Positions 24,046-32,323 of a stretch of DNA of 56,798 nucleotides are shown in pieces (positions within the stretch are counted from its first letter, which is position 1; each line of letters starts with the position of its first letter). The stretch spans positions 1 to 56,798 of the forward strand of contig CAITIE010000092.1 of assembly GCA_903892355.1 (NCBI GenBank), in the 5' to 3' direction. Origin of the DNA: an uncultured Pirellula sp. (GTDB lineage: Bacteria; Planctomycetota; Planctomycetia; Pirellulales; Pirellulaceae). The translations under genes and the position numbers were made by a program. Below the pieces are notes generated by a model. That model was given only the letters and a program-made list of their open reading frames with translations, was not told the DNA's origin and did no database searches.

Positions 24046-25095
24046 TCAATGACTGAGCGCACTAATGAGTGAAATCAATGGCACAAACAATGCGATCACC
24101 ATAAAGCCGATCAGCAAACCGATCAGCATGATGACTACAGGACCGAGAAAGCCATAACCCCTGCTCTTGCGATTCCGCAATCGATCTGTGTAGATTTCCG
24201 CCATTCTTCTCAAGACGGCTATGTTTGGGGTCCCCTCCAGAGCTTGCTGCACGGTGGCTGGAAAGGCCACGGCAGCCTCTCGACCTGCAACCCCTTCCTT
24301 CGATTCCAGCAATTGACGGGCTAACTGATTGGATTGTCTCTGGTAATAGACACTTTGGCTTGCAACACCCGCAATTTCCACAGCTTTCGGAAGAGGCGCA
24401 CCGATGCTCAATAGCTCCGCCAATGTTGAAATCCAACGGACCATGGAACTCAGATTTCTGTGACTTCCCGCCATCAAAAAACCAATCGAGGGAATCACCT
24501 GCAGCCGGTGAAGCAAACCGGATAACCCGATCCAGGCAGAGACGATCGCGGAGATCACGATGACAAATGCAACAACGAAAGCGATGGGTTGGATTCGTGC
24601 GAATCGGCCTATCTGAATCAATGCCATCGTTGGCCTCGGCAGCATTAACCCAAACTCGAGAAACATCTTCTCATACACGGGAACAATCGTTCCGAGCATC
24701 CAACCGAGCAACAACAGAGCCAACACCATCAGAATCAATGGGTAGCTCAACTCGCGAGGAATCTTCCAGCGGTTACCGACGGTATCGGTCAGCAATCGGC
24801 GGATGGAATCGTTGCTGGGCGATGGTTTTTCGTGATCCTCACGGGACCGCAACGATTGAGACTCTAAAAGTATCGGCAACATCGCAGCTAACTTGGAGTC
24901 GGCGACCCATACCTCTGCAGGCACTTTGGCTTGCAGCGCCTCGAGCAACCTCGTCACCGAAGCATTTGCTCGCACATGCGGAAATTCCGCACGTGCGGCA
25001 GTCAGCAATCCCTGCAAACTTCCACTCTGCTCGATCGCTTGGCCAATCCGAGCCATGTAGCTTTCGCTTTCGGAAGTTGCATGATGATTTTCCAT
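24046..25095 (-). CDS. GspF-like inner-membrane protein, second of three
   Basis: A 349-aa protein with the F-family layout: a degraded N-terminal helical part, transmembrane LSYPLILMVLALLLLGWMLGTIVPVYEKMF, the typical post-helix LGLMLPRPT region, then STLAELLSIGAPLPKAVEIAG and RRMAEIYTDRLRNRKSRG, and the closing GPVVIMLIGLLIGFMVIALFVPLISL. The P-V-Y-E-x-F motif after the first membrane helix is typical of GspF. The start at 25095 lies 15 bp after the previous gene's stop. It probably forms a platform with its two paralogues. Confidence 0.87.
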   Translation of the reverse strand: MENHHATSESESYMARIGQAIEQSGSLQGLLTAARAEFPHVRANASVTRLLEALQAKVPAEVWVADSKLAAMLPILLESQSLRSREDHEKPSPSNDSIRRLLTDTVGNRWKIPRELSYPLILMVLALLLLGWMLGTIVPVYEKMFLEFGLMLPRPTMALIQIGRFARIQPIAFVVAFVIVISAIVSAWIGLSGLLHRLQVIPSIGFLMAGSHRNLSSMVRWISTLAELLSIGAPLPKAVEIAGVASQSVYYQRQSNQLARQLLESKEGVAGREAAVAFPATVQQALEGTPNIAVLRRMAEIYTDRLRNRKSRGYGFLGPVVIMLIGLLIGFMVIALFVPLISLISALSH

Positions 25096-25110
25096 CGCCT
25101 GCCCCCTTCC

Positions 25111-26112
25111 CTATTTGCACAGAGCCGTCAAAAGCTCTACCAATGGCCAAAACAACATGAGTCCGCTGGCTAACACAATGAACCCGCCGAACGACTGATA
25201 GACGAGCAGTGGCAACCAAGCTATCCCGCGTTTCTCCATCCATGCCAACTGGGAATGCTGGATGTCCGAAACCAACAGCAAGGATGCTGCGACAGCTTTT
25301 GGATCCTCGGAGGATCGCAATGCCCAATCCATCATTTCTCCTCGGCTGGTCTCCTTGCGATTTGCATCCTCTCCACTCTCGAGCAATTGCCCCTGCATCC
25401 AGCGGAAGGTATCAGGCGCCATTCCACTTCGATTTTGAAGCCATGCGAATGCGTCGCGAGCTGCTGCCGCGCGGCATGCATGCGTTGCCACTGACGTACT
25501 TTTCGGAAACCACCGCATCGAGGAATGGGCTGAGATCCAACGCCAGAGAAAGATTGAAATCAAGCTAATGCCGATCGCCATCAACGTGACGATCAACAGA
25601 TTCGACTCCACCCTCTCGAGCACTCGAAAGCCAGCCCCCGGCTCCAAACCCGCCACGTCGTAAAACCCCCGTAGTTTGGGGGTTAAATTGGCAACCATCG
25701 CGATAAAACCGAGCGAAGCAAAAACCCATAGGAACCAAAGGCCCCCAAACGTCGACACGAATCGATCGCGAGCCAACCGCCTCCACCGACCGACACCAAC
25801 CACTGGCTCCGCGGCAACCATCGATCGCCCCAATACAACCCAATCCGTCAGCGCCTGACGGTACGGAGCATTGAGCTCGGGCTCGCTCGTCAGTATCTCT
25901 GCCATCGATTCGCCTCGACCAACTCGCAATGCGATCCGACCGTTCAGCCGTTCGATCACTCCGGGAAGGTCACCTGGATCCCCGGTCAGAAGGAGAGGTA
26001 TTCCCGCTTTGGAAATCGCGAGCAAGCGTTCATTGAAAGCCAGAACATCGGCAAGCTGGATTTCGACTGGATACGTTTCGCCCATCATTGGCCACTTCAA
26101 GAAATACGGCAC
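25111..26112 (-). CDS. Divergent GspF-like membrane protein, first of three
   Basis: A 333-aa protein with the architecture of an F-family platform protein but weak motifs. It opens with VLAFNERLLAISKAGIPLLLTGDPGD, similar to the start of an F domain. Two hydrophobic helices follow around FGGLWFLWVFASLGFIAMVANLTPKL, and one more pair near the end, LLVYQSFGGFIVLASGLMLFWPLVELL. The internal helical part has KETSRGEMMDWALRSSEDP. GTG at 26112 or ATG at 26088 could be the start; I list the longer form. It begins the seven-gene operon, 216 bp downstream of the ECF sigma/membrane protein pair. Confidence 0.7.
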   Translation of the reverse strand: MPYFLKWPMMGETYPVEIQLADVLAFNERLLAISKAGIPLLLTGDPGDLPGVIERLNGRIALRVGRGESMAEILTSEPELNAPYRQALTDWVVLGRSMVAAEPVVGVGRWRRLARDRFVSTFGGLWFLWVFASLGFIAMVANLTPKLRGFYDVAGLEPGAGFRVLERVESNLLIVTLMAIGISLISIFLWRWISAHSSMRWFPKSTSVATHACRAAAARDAFAWLQNRSGMAPDTFRWMQGQLLESGEDANRKETSRGEMMDWALRSSEDPKAVAASLLLVSDIQHSQLAWMEKRGIAWLPLLVYQSFGGFIVLASGLMLFWPLVELLTALCK

Positions 26113-26328
26113 CTTCCAGCCACATCCGCACAGTCCACCCGGATTGCGTTCCAGGATTCAGCGTTAGAACCAATGAAACGATGCGCGACCGTCCTCGATT
26201 TATCTACTCAAGAGACATTATTTTCAGGGGTATCGGCCAGAACCAAGAACCAAGAATGTACGATCTCAAAAAGCCTAAAGACCACCTACTCGCATCTGTC
26301 TCTAGCAATTGGCAACTAGCTACTCTTC

Positions 26329-26763
26329 CTACGGATCGACTTTTGGCCAACGCGATGCCAACGATAACCGCCATTCGCGGTACGCATCGATGAGCGAATC
26401 ATCATGCCGAAGATTCTTTTCCGCTGCCAATCGTTCGGCCCGAGCCACGATCTCCTCGGAGGATCCTCGCTGGAAGCTACCCCCCCACCACGACTCCAAG
26501 GACTTGACCGTGATTGCCATTAAAAACAAGCAACCTGCGATCGCGATGGTTGCGTTATAGAGTTTGCGATCAGAGCGCCAGTCATCGGCGATCTCACGGG
26601 CTTTGCACAACACTTTCGAGCGAAGCGGATCGGACGGACGCACGTAGTCACGAGCCACTTTCAACTGGGCTTCCAGGTGGCGAACGTCCGAGTCGGTCAA
26701 TTCCGATCCAGGCACCAAAACACCATCCCAAATGTTGTCCGATTCGAAGCTTGCGTCACTCAT
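26329..26763 (-). CDS. Single-span membrane protein, probable anti-sigma partner
   Basis: A 144-aa protein. Residues 1-65 are soluble and helical (LTDSDVRHLEAQLKVARDYV), then a transmembrane helix NATIAIAGCLFLMAITVKSL and a short outer part with RAERLAAEKNLRHDD. The ATG (26761-26763) precedes the stop of the sigma factor gene, giving an 8-bp overlap, so expression is coupled. This size and order suit an anti-sigma factor, but no HxxxCxxC zinc motif is present. Alternatively it belongs to the pilus-like operon 217 bp downstream. Function inferred from neighbours. Confidence 0.65.
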   Translation of the reverse strand: MSDASFESDNIWDGVLVPGSELTDSDVRHLEAQLKVARDYVRPSDPLRSKVLCKAREIADDWRSDRKLYNATIAIAGCLFLMAITVKSLESWWGGSFQRGSSEEIVARAERLAAEKNLRHDDSLIDAYREWRLSLASRWPKVDP

Positions 26764-27340
26764 GCTTCACCTCGACCGTCTCTCCCTCGACCGACTCTCC
26801 CTCGAGCAAATAGGACAACTTCACCAGAGCATACCGATACCGACTCGCTGCGGTCGCGGGCGGAATCCCTAGAACATCGGCGATTTGAGCAAACGTCAAC
26901 TCCTCCCATACCTTGAGCACCACAACTTCCGACTGTTCGGTGGGGAGTTGCCTCAATGCTGTCCAAACAGCTCGTATCGAATCCTCTTGCTCCAAGTGAT
27001 CGACTCGGTTCCACGGCAGCAAATCGACGAGGCCTTGCGCGAACGACCAACGCCGCTTGCGTCTCAGAACGACCAACGATTCATTGCGCACCATTTGCAA
27101 CAAATAAGGCCAGGGAGACCGAGACTCGGCCAATTTGGAAGCGTTCGAAACGACCTTGAGAAGGGCCGAAGAAACGGCATCCTCAGCGTCGTGCTGGTTT
27201 CGGGTGATAGTCGCCGCAAATCGAACCAACCTCACCGCCGTCAGGTCGTACAATCCGCCGATCGCAACCGCACCACTTTCAGTGATACGAACCGCGCACG
27301 CACGGACATTTTCGGAGTAGGATTCAGAGTCGATCGCCAT
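26756..27340 (-). CDS. ECF-type RNA polymerase sigma factor
   Basis: A 194-aa sigma-70 family protein with regions 2 and 4. Region 2 holds ITRNQHDAEDAVSSALLKVV, matching the A-E-D-x-x-Q/S pattern of region 2.2. The following stretch has SPWPYLLQMVRNESLVVLRRKRR. Region 4 has LRQLPTEQSEVVVLKVWEELTFAQIADVLGIPPATAASRYRYALVKL, a canonical helix-turn-helix. The gene overlaps the membrane protein gene by 8 bp. It probably controls a stress or surface regulon; the pilus-like operon directly downstream is an obvious candidate target, by inference. The promoter it recognises cannot be read here. Confidence 0.93.
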   Translation of the reverse strand: MAIDSESYSENVRACAVRITESGAVAIGGLYDLTAVRLVRFAATITRNQHDAEDAVSSALLKVVSNASKLAESRSPWPYLLQMVRNESLVVLRRKRRWSFAQGLVDLLPWNRVDHLEQEDSIRAVWTALRQLPTEQSEVVVLKVWEELTFAQIADVLGIPPATAASRYRYALVKLSYLLEGESVEGETVEVKHE

Positions 27341-27383
27341 GCAGTTACCGATGCGCCGAACAGAATTATTTATTCACCGAGCC

Positions 27384-27408
27384 TCAAAAAAATCCGAAAC
27401 TTTTTTGA
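27384..27408. terminator. A/T stem-loop between surface-protein and sigma genes
   Basis: TCAAAAAA at 27384-27391 pairs with TTTTTTGA at 27401-27408 around a 9-base loop. It lies upstream of the sigma factor gene and just past its promoter side. The stem is only A/T-rich, so it is a weak candidate; it could equally be a promoter-region palindrome for the sigma gene. Confidence 0.3.
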
Positions 27409-27476
27409 AGCGCCGAAAAACCCCATGGATCATGGTAATCCGAGAAGGCAAAACTAGGGCATGTATGCTACTTCCA

Positions 27477-30400
27477 TTAAACCACGGTAAAGGTTGCGAT
27501 TTCGCTCTTGAGGCTGTTACCAGCCCCGTCGATGGCCTCGATTTGGATCTGGTAGGCCCCCGAAGTCACCGGTAGGGTTTCGAGCGTTCCCGCCAAATTG
27601 CTCCGAACCTTCGTTAGTGCCCCACCAGCAGGTCCCAGCCATACGTTGTAGCTAGCACCCATCGCGGAACTCGACCAACCGAGCCGAACCTTGCCTTGAT
27701 CGACCACCAACGACTGGAATGAAAAGGCTTTCAGATGAGCGGTCAAATTCAAGTACCGTTTATCCGAAGCGATCGAATAGGATTGATTCGTCTTCGTCAT
27801 CAACGAAATCATTTGTGGTCCATCGGGAATAGTTCCGAACAACTGGGCGATCGCAGCGTCGTTGATACTGAACGTTCCATCGCTGGACACGTACTGCGAT
27901 GCGTCTTTTTTATCGCCTCCGTTGAGTGTCGCATACAAACTGCGGCTGCTGGTCAGGATTTTGCCAGTGATACCTCGATCCGAGGTGATGGCTGACAAGC
28001 CTCCTGACTCCGCCATCACGAGATCCGCGAATTGCTCGCTGCGAGAGCCGGGGGGTGTGTTCAAGTAATTGATGACTACCAAGACATCGAGGGGCGACAA
28101 AGTCCCATCGCGGTCGACGTCGTAATCGAGCAAATAAGGTACCACGCCGCCCGAACCACTGTTCAGTCGGTTGATCACCACCAACGGATCGAGTGGCGAA
28201 ATGGTGTTATCGCGATCGGTATCGAAGGCCGACAGCCAATTCTCATCGACACTGGTCTCCGGGGATACATTGACGACAAAGGCAGACTTGGCGATCACCA
28301 CCGAGTTGCTTTTCGAGGTGACCATCATGGTATACGCCCCGGCGGTCGGATAACTGACGTTGCCCAGCGTGAACGAGACGCCACCTGTCACGGTGCGGTC
28401 GACTACTCCGTCTCCTTGGATATCGATCGAGTACTCGACAGATTGAGGTACCGGAGCCGGCAACCCGGTGATGTTGAGTTGATAGTTCCCCGATTGCCCA
28501 ACTCGTAGGAGTCCTGGCCCGGTGATCGTCAACGTTCCGATCGGCAACGGGTTCAAATTGATCAAGTCTCCAGACGAGTAGTTCATTCCCGTCGTACCGG
28601 TCCCAATCGCAGTCGTCTTGGCTCCATTGACAGCGATTTCGTAGACGCCGTCCACCAAACCGCTCGGCCCGACATAGGTCCCAGTGAACTCTAAATCCAC
28701 CACCGTTTTGTTGGCAACGAGGGACTTCGTCAACGTGTATGCAACTGTTGCGTTCCCAATATCCTTCTTGCGTACCGTGATGGCATCTGGCGCGATGGTC
28801 CCGAGTTCCATATCCCAAGTCAATCGCGCCTTGGAGATTGGGGAGACCAGCGGGCTGCCTTGTGTATCGGTCAACGCGACAACCTCGGGCCGATTGCCGA
28901 CGTTAATAATCAACGTGCGTTCCACGGGAACGGATCCAGCGATGGTTGGGTCACTTGCCCGAACGATCACCGTATACGATGGCTTGACCTCGTAATTCAA
29001 CAACGCTCCCGATTTGAGATTCAATTGATTCCCAATCACCTCAAACCATTCTGCATCAGCTCCGGCCAGGGAAATAACATTCGTTCCGATCGCATCATCG
29101 ATGATTGTGATGTTCGCAACCCTCTGCCCCGCAGAAACATCGTTGGTTTCTTGAATGAAGGTAGTGGTATTGCTCAACCGAACCTCGGTAGGGGCTTCGT
29201 TCACATCCCCGATCGAGAGCGAGAAGGTTTGCGACGCATCTGGGAAACCACTGAACGCTGCGTCGTCCACTTGGACAACCACTCGGTAGGAACTCTTCGT
29301 TTCAAAATCCAATGGTGTCGTTGAGCGGAAGCGAAGCTCAGTGCCGACGATACTGAAATTCGCCGAGTCGAGCGAATTGGCGAGCGACAGCACGTTATTA
29401 CCCAGCGCATCATCGGTGACTTGAATGTTCGCAACCCTCACCGCAGTGCTAACCGCTGTCGACTCAGGCAGTGGGCTTACTATATTGTTGAACTGAAGTC
29501 CCGTTGGCTTTTCGTTGACGTCGGTGATCTGAAGATTGAAGGTCACACTGACATCGGGCGTTGCTCCGAGCGTCGGGTCATCGGCCGAAACAACCACGGT
29601 GAACGTTGACTTGGTCTCGAAATCGAGCGGTATCGAACTTCGAAATCGCAGTTGTTGGTTCACGATCGAGAATGAACTGGCATCCGGTCCGGACAGGGAA
29701 AGCGTATTGTTTCCCAGACCATCGTCGACCACGATGATCGTCGCGACGGTTACCGGGCTGACCATACTGGTATTCTCCGGTACATTCACGACGTTCGAAA
29801 AAGTCACATTCGAGGGGGCTTCATTGACATCGTTGATGTTCACAGTAATCGTACGGGTCATCGACAACGACGGAGTCGCTCGATCGGTAACAGTGACCGG
29901 AACTAGGATTGTCGATTTGGATTCGAAATCGAGCCCGGAACTATTGTTTACCGTCAATGTTCCATTGAGGGCATCGATGGCAAATACCCCAACCGGATTG
30001 GTGAATCCCAACGAGTAACGAAACTCACCGTTGATCCCTTGATCTTCATCCGATGCGACGATGTTACCGAGTACTGTTCCTTTCGGACTATTCTCATCGA
30101 TTGAGAAAGTAGCTCCTTGTACGACGGGTGCTTCATTCACATCGGCTGGAACAAACGTGATGGTCTTGACGACCTTACCTGCGATCGGCAACGAATCAGC
30201 CACCTCGACGTCTACCAACAGGGGCGACTGGGTTTCGTAATCCCACTTGGAGGTATTGTTGAACCGTATCTCTCCGGTAAGTCCATCGATACTGAACGGC
30301 CCGGATGGACTCACGAATCGATACGTAAGAGTCTGGCCAGGATCGGAGTCCGAAGCTGCGACAACCCCAACCACGGCGTTCGTTGCGGGATTTTCGGAGA

Positions 30401-32117
30401 TCAACAACTGGGAAGTTTGAATCTCCGGCAGTACGTTCTGACGGTATCCGAAGAGCGGATCGCTGCGATGCTCAGATTTCGAGACTGTGAGCGGGTACGC
30501 AGAATTGTTGCTGTCGAGAGGGATCTTGTCCCCCGGGTAGCCGCTAACGAGCAGTTTATAATCCCCAGCATGCAATCCCTCCAGCCTCAGGTTCCCTCGT
30601 GCGTCAGTGGTTTCCTGATACTCCGGATAGGTATAACGAAGCTTATCAAAGGGGCCGAACGGACTCGTGTTTTGGATATTGTCGTTCGTATAGATAATCG
30701 CGTACTTGATGTCCGCTTGCGGCCGGACGACGCTCAGCACTTCTCGATCCGTACCGGTTAACGGAGCGGTTTCCTTGACGACGAGAAGGTTATTGTCGCG
30801 ATCATATAACTCCATGCGACCAACCGATGCCTTGATTTTCTCAGCCGCAATGGCTTCGATCGAAATCGCATCCGCCTCGCGATAGAACATGACTTTCAAC
30901 CGGCTACCACTATCGAACCAAGGAATACCTTCACTGGTCAAAACTCGAATCTTGTTAAAGTCAGGGTCAAAAGTCTCCTTGGTTCGAACAGCAAAACCGA
31001 TGTTCTTGCCATTAGCATCCGCGACCGTCAATGTTGCGTTGGGAAAGACATTTGCCAGCTCCGCGCCTATTACTTGTTCCGCTGCGTTGACTTGTACGAC
31101 CTTACTATCTCGGACACCATTGGCATTCATGTCTGCAAAAACGGTCACGCCCGGCAATGGAGCTTCATTGGCTGTGAGTTGTCCATCCCCGTTACTATCG
31201 ACGCCAGCAAATCCAAAGTAACCACCCCCGAAATTGTACGTACCGATATGGTTGACCGATCGGCCCGAGTAGACCAACGGACGAGGATCACCAAACGTTC
31301 CATAAGAGAATCGGTACTTAGAGTTCGGTGTGACCTTATCCTCAACCGTATTGCCACACACCCAATCTTCGAGTCCATAACCAGTCGAGCTACCAATGCG
31401 TGCAACGTAACCGCAACGCTCCTGAACCGTGTACAACGTACCAGGTGCATAATTGTGATTCGTGGTCAATTCCGAGTAAGTGATTCGACCGTACGACCAA
31501 CCGGGCGTTGGTGTGTAGCCCAACATGGCCACCGCATCGTGGATGGTCCATGATGCTGCAGGCCCATCCAAGACTCCATTATCGTCAACATCGATGTCCG
31601 TACCGACAGACGGTTTCACGGCGGTTTGAATCAGCAAGAAACTCAGCGAAGAACTCACGTGCGCCAAGCGATCGGAGATAGTCGAGGCATCGGTCCAACG
31701 ATTATTCGGAAGTCCGGAAAACGCGACACCCGTGCCCACCAACTTCGTCGATTGCGGATCAACTTGGTAGGTATTGCCTGCTTCCAGGATGGTTAGAAAC
31801 CCATTACTTCCGAAGGTCAAATTCGAAACATCGATCAAGCTATGGATGTAACCTGGTCCACCTGGGTACGCTCCCCAACTCTCGATGGTCGCAAAATACG
31901 TCCCATTCGGAATCAACGCATTCGGTTCGCCTCGCAACTCGATGTACTGGTCGATATCGTTATTGCCGAAGAGCGGCGAGTATTGAACCTCGCTGATGTA
32001 CGATGCGAGAACCCTTCGTTCCTCAAGTAATTCAACCCCCAAACGCCTTCTCGCTTGAAGGCGTCTGTTCCGACGAAGTTTATTCAATACGTCGCCGATG
32101 CGTTTGTGCAAATTCAT
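27477..32117 (-). CDS. Giant cadherin-repeat surface protein with dockerin
   Basis: A 1546-aa exported protein. After an amphipathic basic start it carries LLEERRVLA at residues 30-38, a motif found near the N-terminus of many planctomycete exported giant proteins. Residues 40-270 resemble a lamin-tail-like or discoidin-type beta domain. Next an SdrD/prealbumin-type region (about 330-570) precedes at least five cadherin-like repeats of the form S-E-N-x-x-x-x-x-V-x-x-V/I (about 580-1100), a PKD-like segment, a two-EF-hand type I dockerin (DTDRDNTISPLDPLVVINRL and DVDRDGTLSPLDVLVVINYL, about 1295-1357) and a C-terminal Ig-like domain. An in-frame ATG at 32135 is also possible. Calcium-dependent adhesion at the cell surface is likely. 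Confidence 0.9.
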   Translation of the reverse strand: MNLHKRIGDVLNKLRRNRRLQARRRLGVELLEERRVLASYISEVQYSPLFGNNDIDQYIELRGEPNALIPNGTYFATIESWGAYPGGPGYIHSLIDVSNLTFGSNGFLTILEAGNTYQVDPQSTKLVGTGVAFSGLPNNRWTDASTISDRLAHVSSSLSFLLIQTAVKPSVGTDIDVDDNGVLDGPAASWTIHDAVAMLGYTPTPGWSYGRITYSELTTNHNYAPGTLYTVQERCGYVARIGSSTGYGLEDWVCGNTVEDKVTPNSKYRFSYGTFGDPRPLVYSGRSVNHIGTYNFGGGYFGFAGVDSNGDGQLTANEAPLPGVTVFADMNANGVRDSKVVQVNAAEQVIGAELANVFPNATLTVADANGKNIGFAVRTKETFDPDFNKIRVLTSEGIPWFDSGSRLKVMFYREADAISIEAIAAEKIKASVGRMELYDRDNNLLVVKETAPLTGTDREVLSVVRPQADIKYAIIYTNDNIQNTSPFGPFDKLRYTYPEYQETTDARGNLRLEGLHAGDYKLLVSGYPGDKIPLDSNNSAYPLTVSKSEHRSDPLFGYRQNVLPEIQTSQLLISENPATNAVVGVVAASDSDPGQTLTYRFVSPSGPFSIDGLTGEIRFNNTSKWDYETQSPLLVDVEVADSLPIAGKVVKTITFVPADVNEAPVVQGATFSIDENSPKGTVLGNIVASDEDQGINGEFRYSLGFTNPVGVFAIDALNGTLTVNNSSGLDFESKSTILVPVTVTDRATPSLSMTRTITVNINDVNEAPSNVTFSNVVNVPENTSMVSPVTVATIIVVDDGLGNNTLSLSGPDASSFSIVNQQLRFRSSIPLDFETKSTFTVVVSADDPTLGATPDVSVTFNLQITDVNEKPTGLQFNNIVSPLPESTAVSTAVRVANIQVTDDALGNNVLSLANSLDSANFSIVGTELRFRSTTPLDFETKSSYRVVVQVDDAAFSGFPDASQTFSLSIGDVNEAPTEVRLSNTTTFIQETNDVSAGQRVANITIIDDAIGTNVISLAGADAEWFEVIGNQLNLKSGALLNYEVKPSYTVIVRASDPTIAGSVPVERTLIINVGNRPEVVALTDTQGSPLVSPISKARLTWDMELGTIAPDAITVRKKDIGNATVAYTLTKSLVANKTVVDLEFTGTYVGPSGLVDGVYEIAVNGAKTTAIGTGTTGMNYSSGDLINLNPLPIGTLTITGPGLLRVGQSGNYQLNITGLPAPVPQSVEYSIDIQGDGVVDRTVTGGVSFTLGNVSYPTAGAYTMMVTSKSNSVVIAKSAFVVNVSPETSVDENWLSAFDTDRDNTISPLDPLVVINRLNSGSGGVVPYLLDYDVDRDGTLSPLDVLVVINYLNTPPGSRSEQFADLVMAESGGLSAITSDRGITGKILTSSRSLYATLNGGDKKDASQYVSSDGTFSINDAAIAQLFGTIPDGPQMISLMTKTNQSYSIASDKRYLNLTAHLKAFSFQSLVVDQGKVRLGWSSSAMGASYNVWLGPAGGALTKVRSNLAGTLETLPVTSGAYQIQIEAIDGAGNSLKSEIATFTVV

Positions 32118-32323
32118 GGTTGGGCCACTAGTCACTTAACCGTCTTGTTATCTCACTGAAGACCAATCCTCAAAGTCTAATCCGATCCCTTCTATCGAAC
32201 AACCAAACCGAAAATGCCAAATCTAGAAACCACACAGCCAGAAGGGGGGATTGCTCGTATCGCAGCACATCGCGATGGAGGAGTATCAGGTTCAGCGTCT
32301 TCGCGTGAACCCCTGCCCCGGTC

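Noticed and set aside
30117-30761. 214-codon plus-strand frame opposite the cadherin gene
   Set aside because: Antisense shadow of a long gene with clear cadherin and dockerin repeats.
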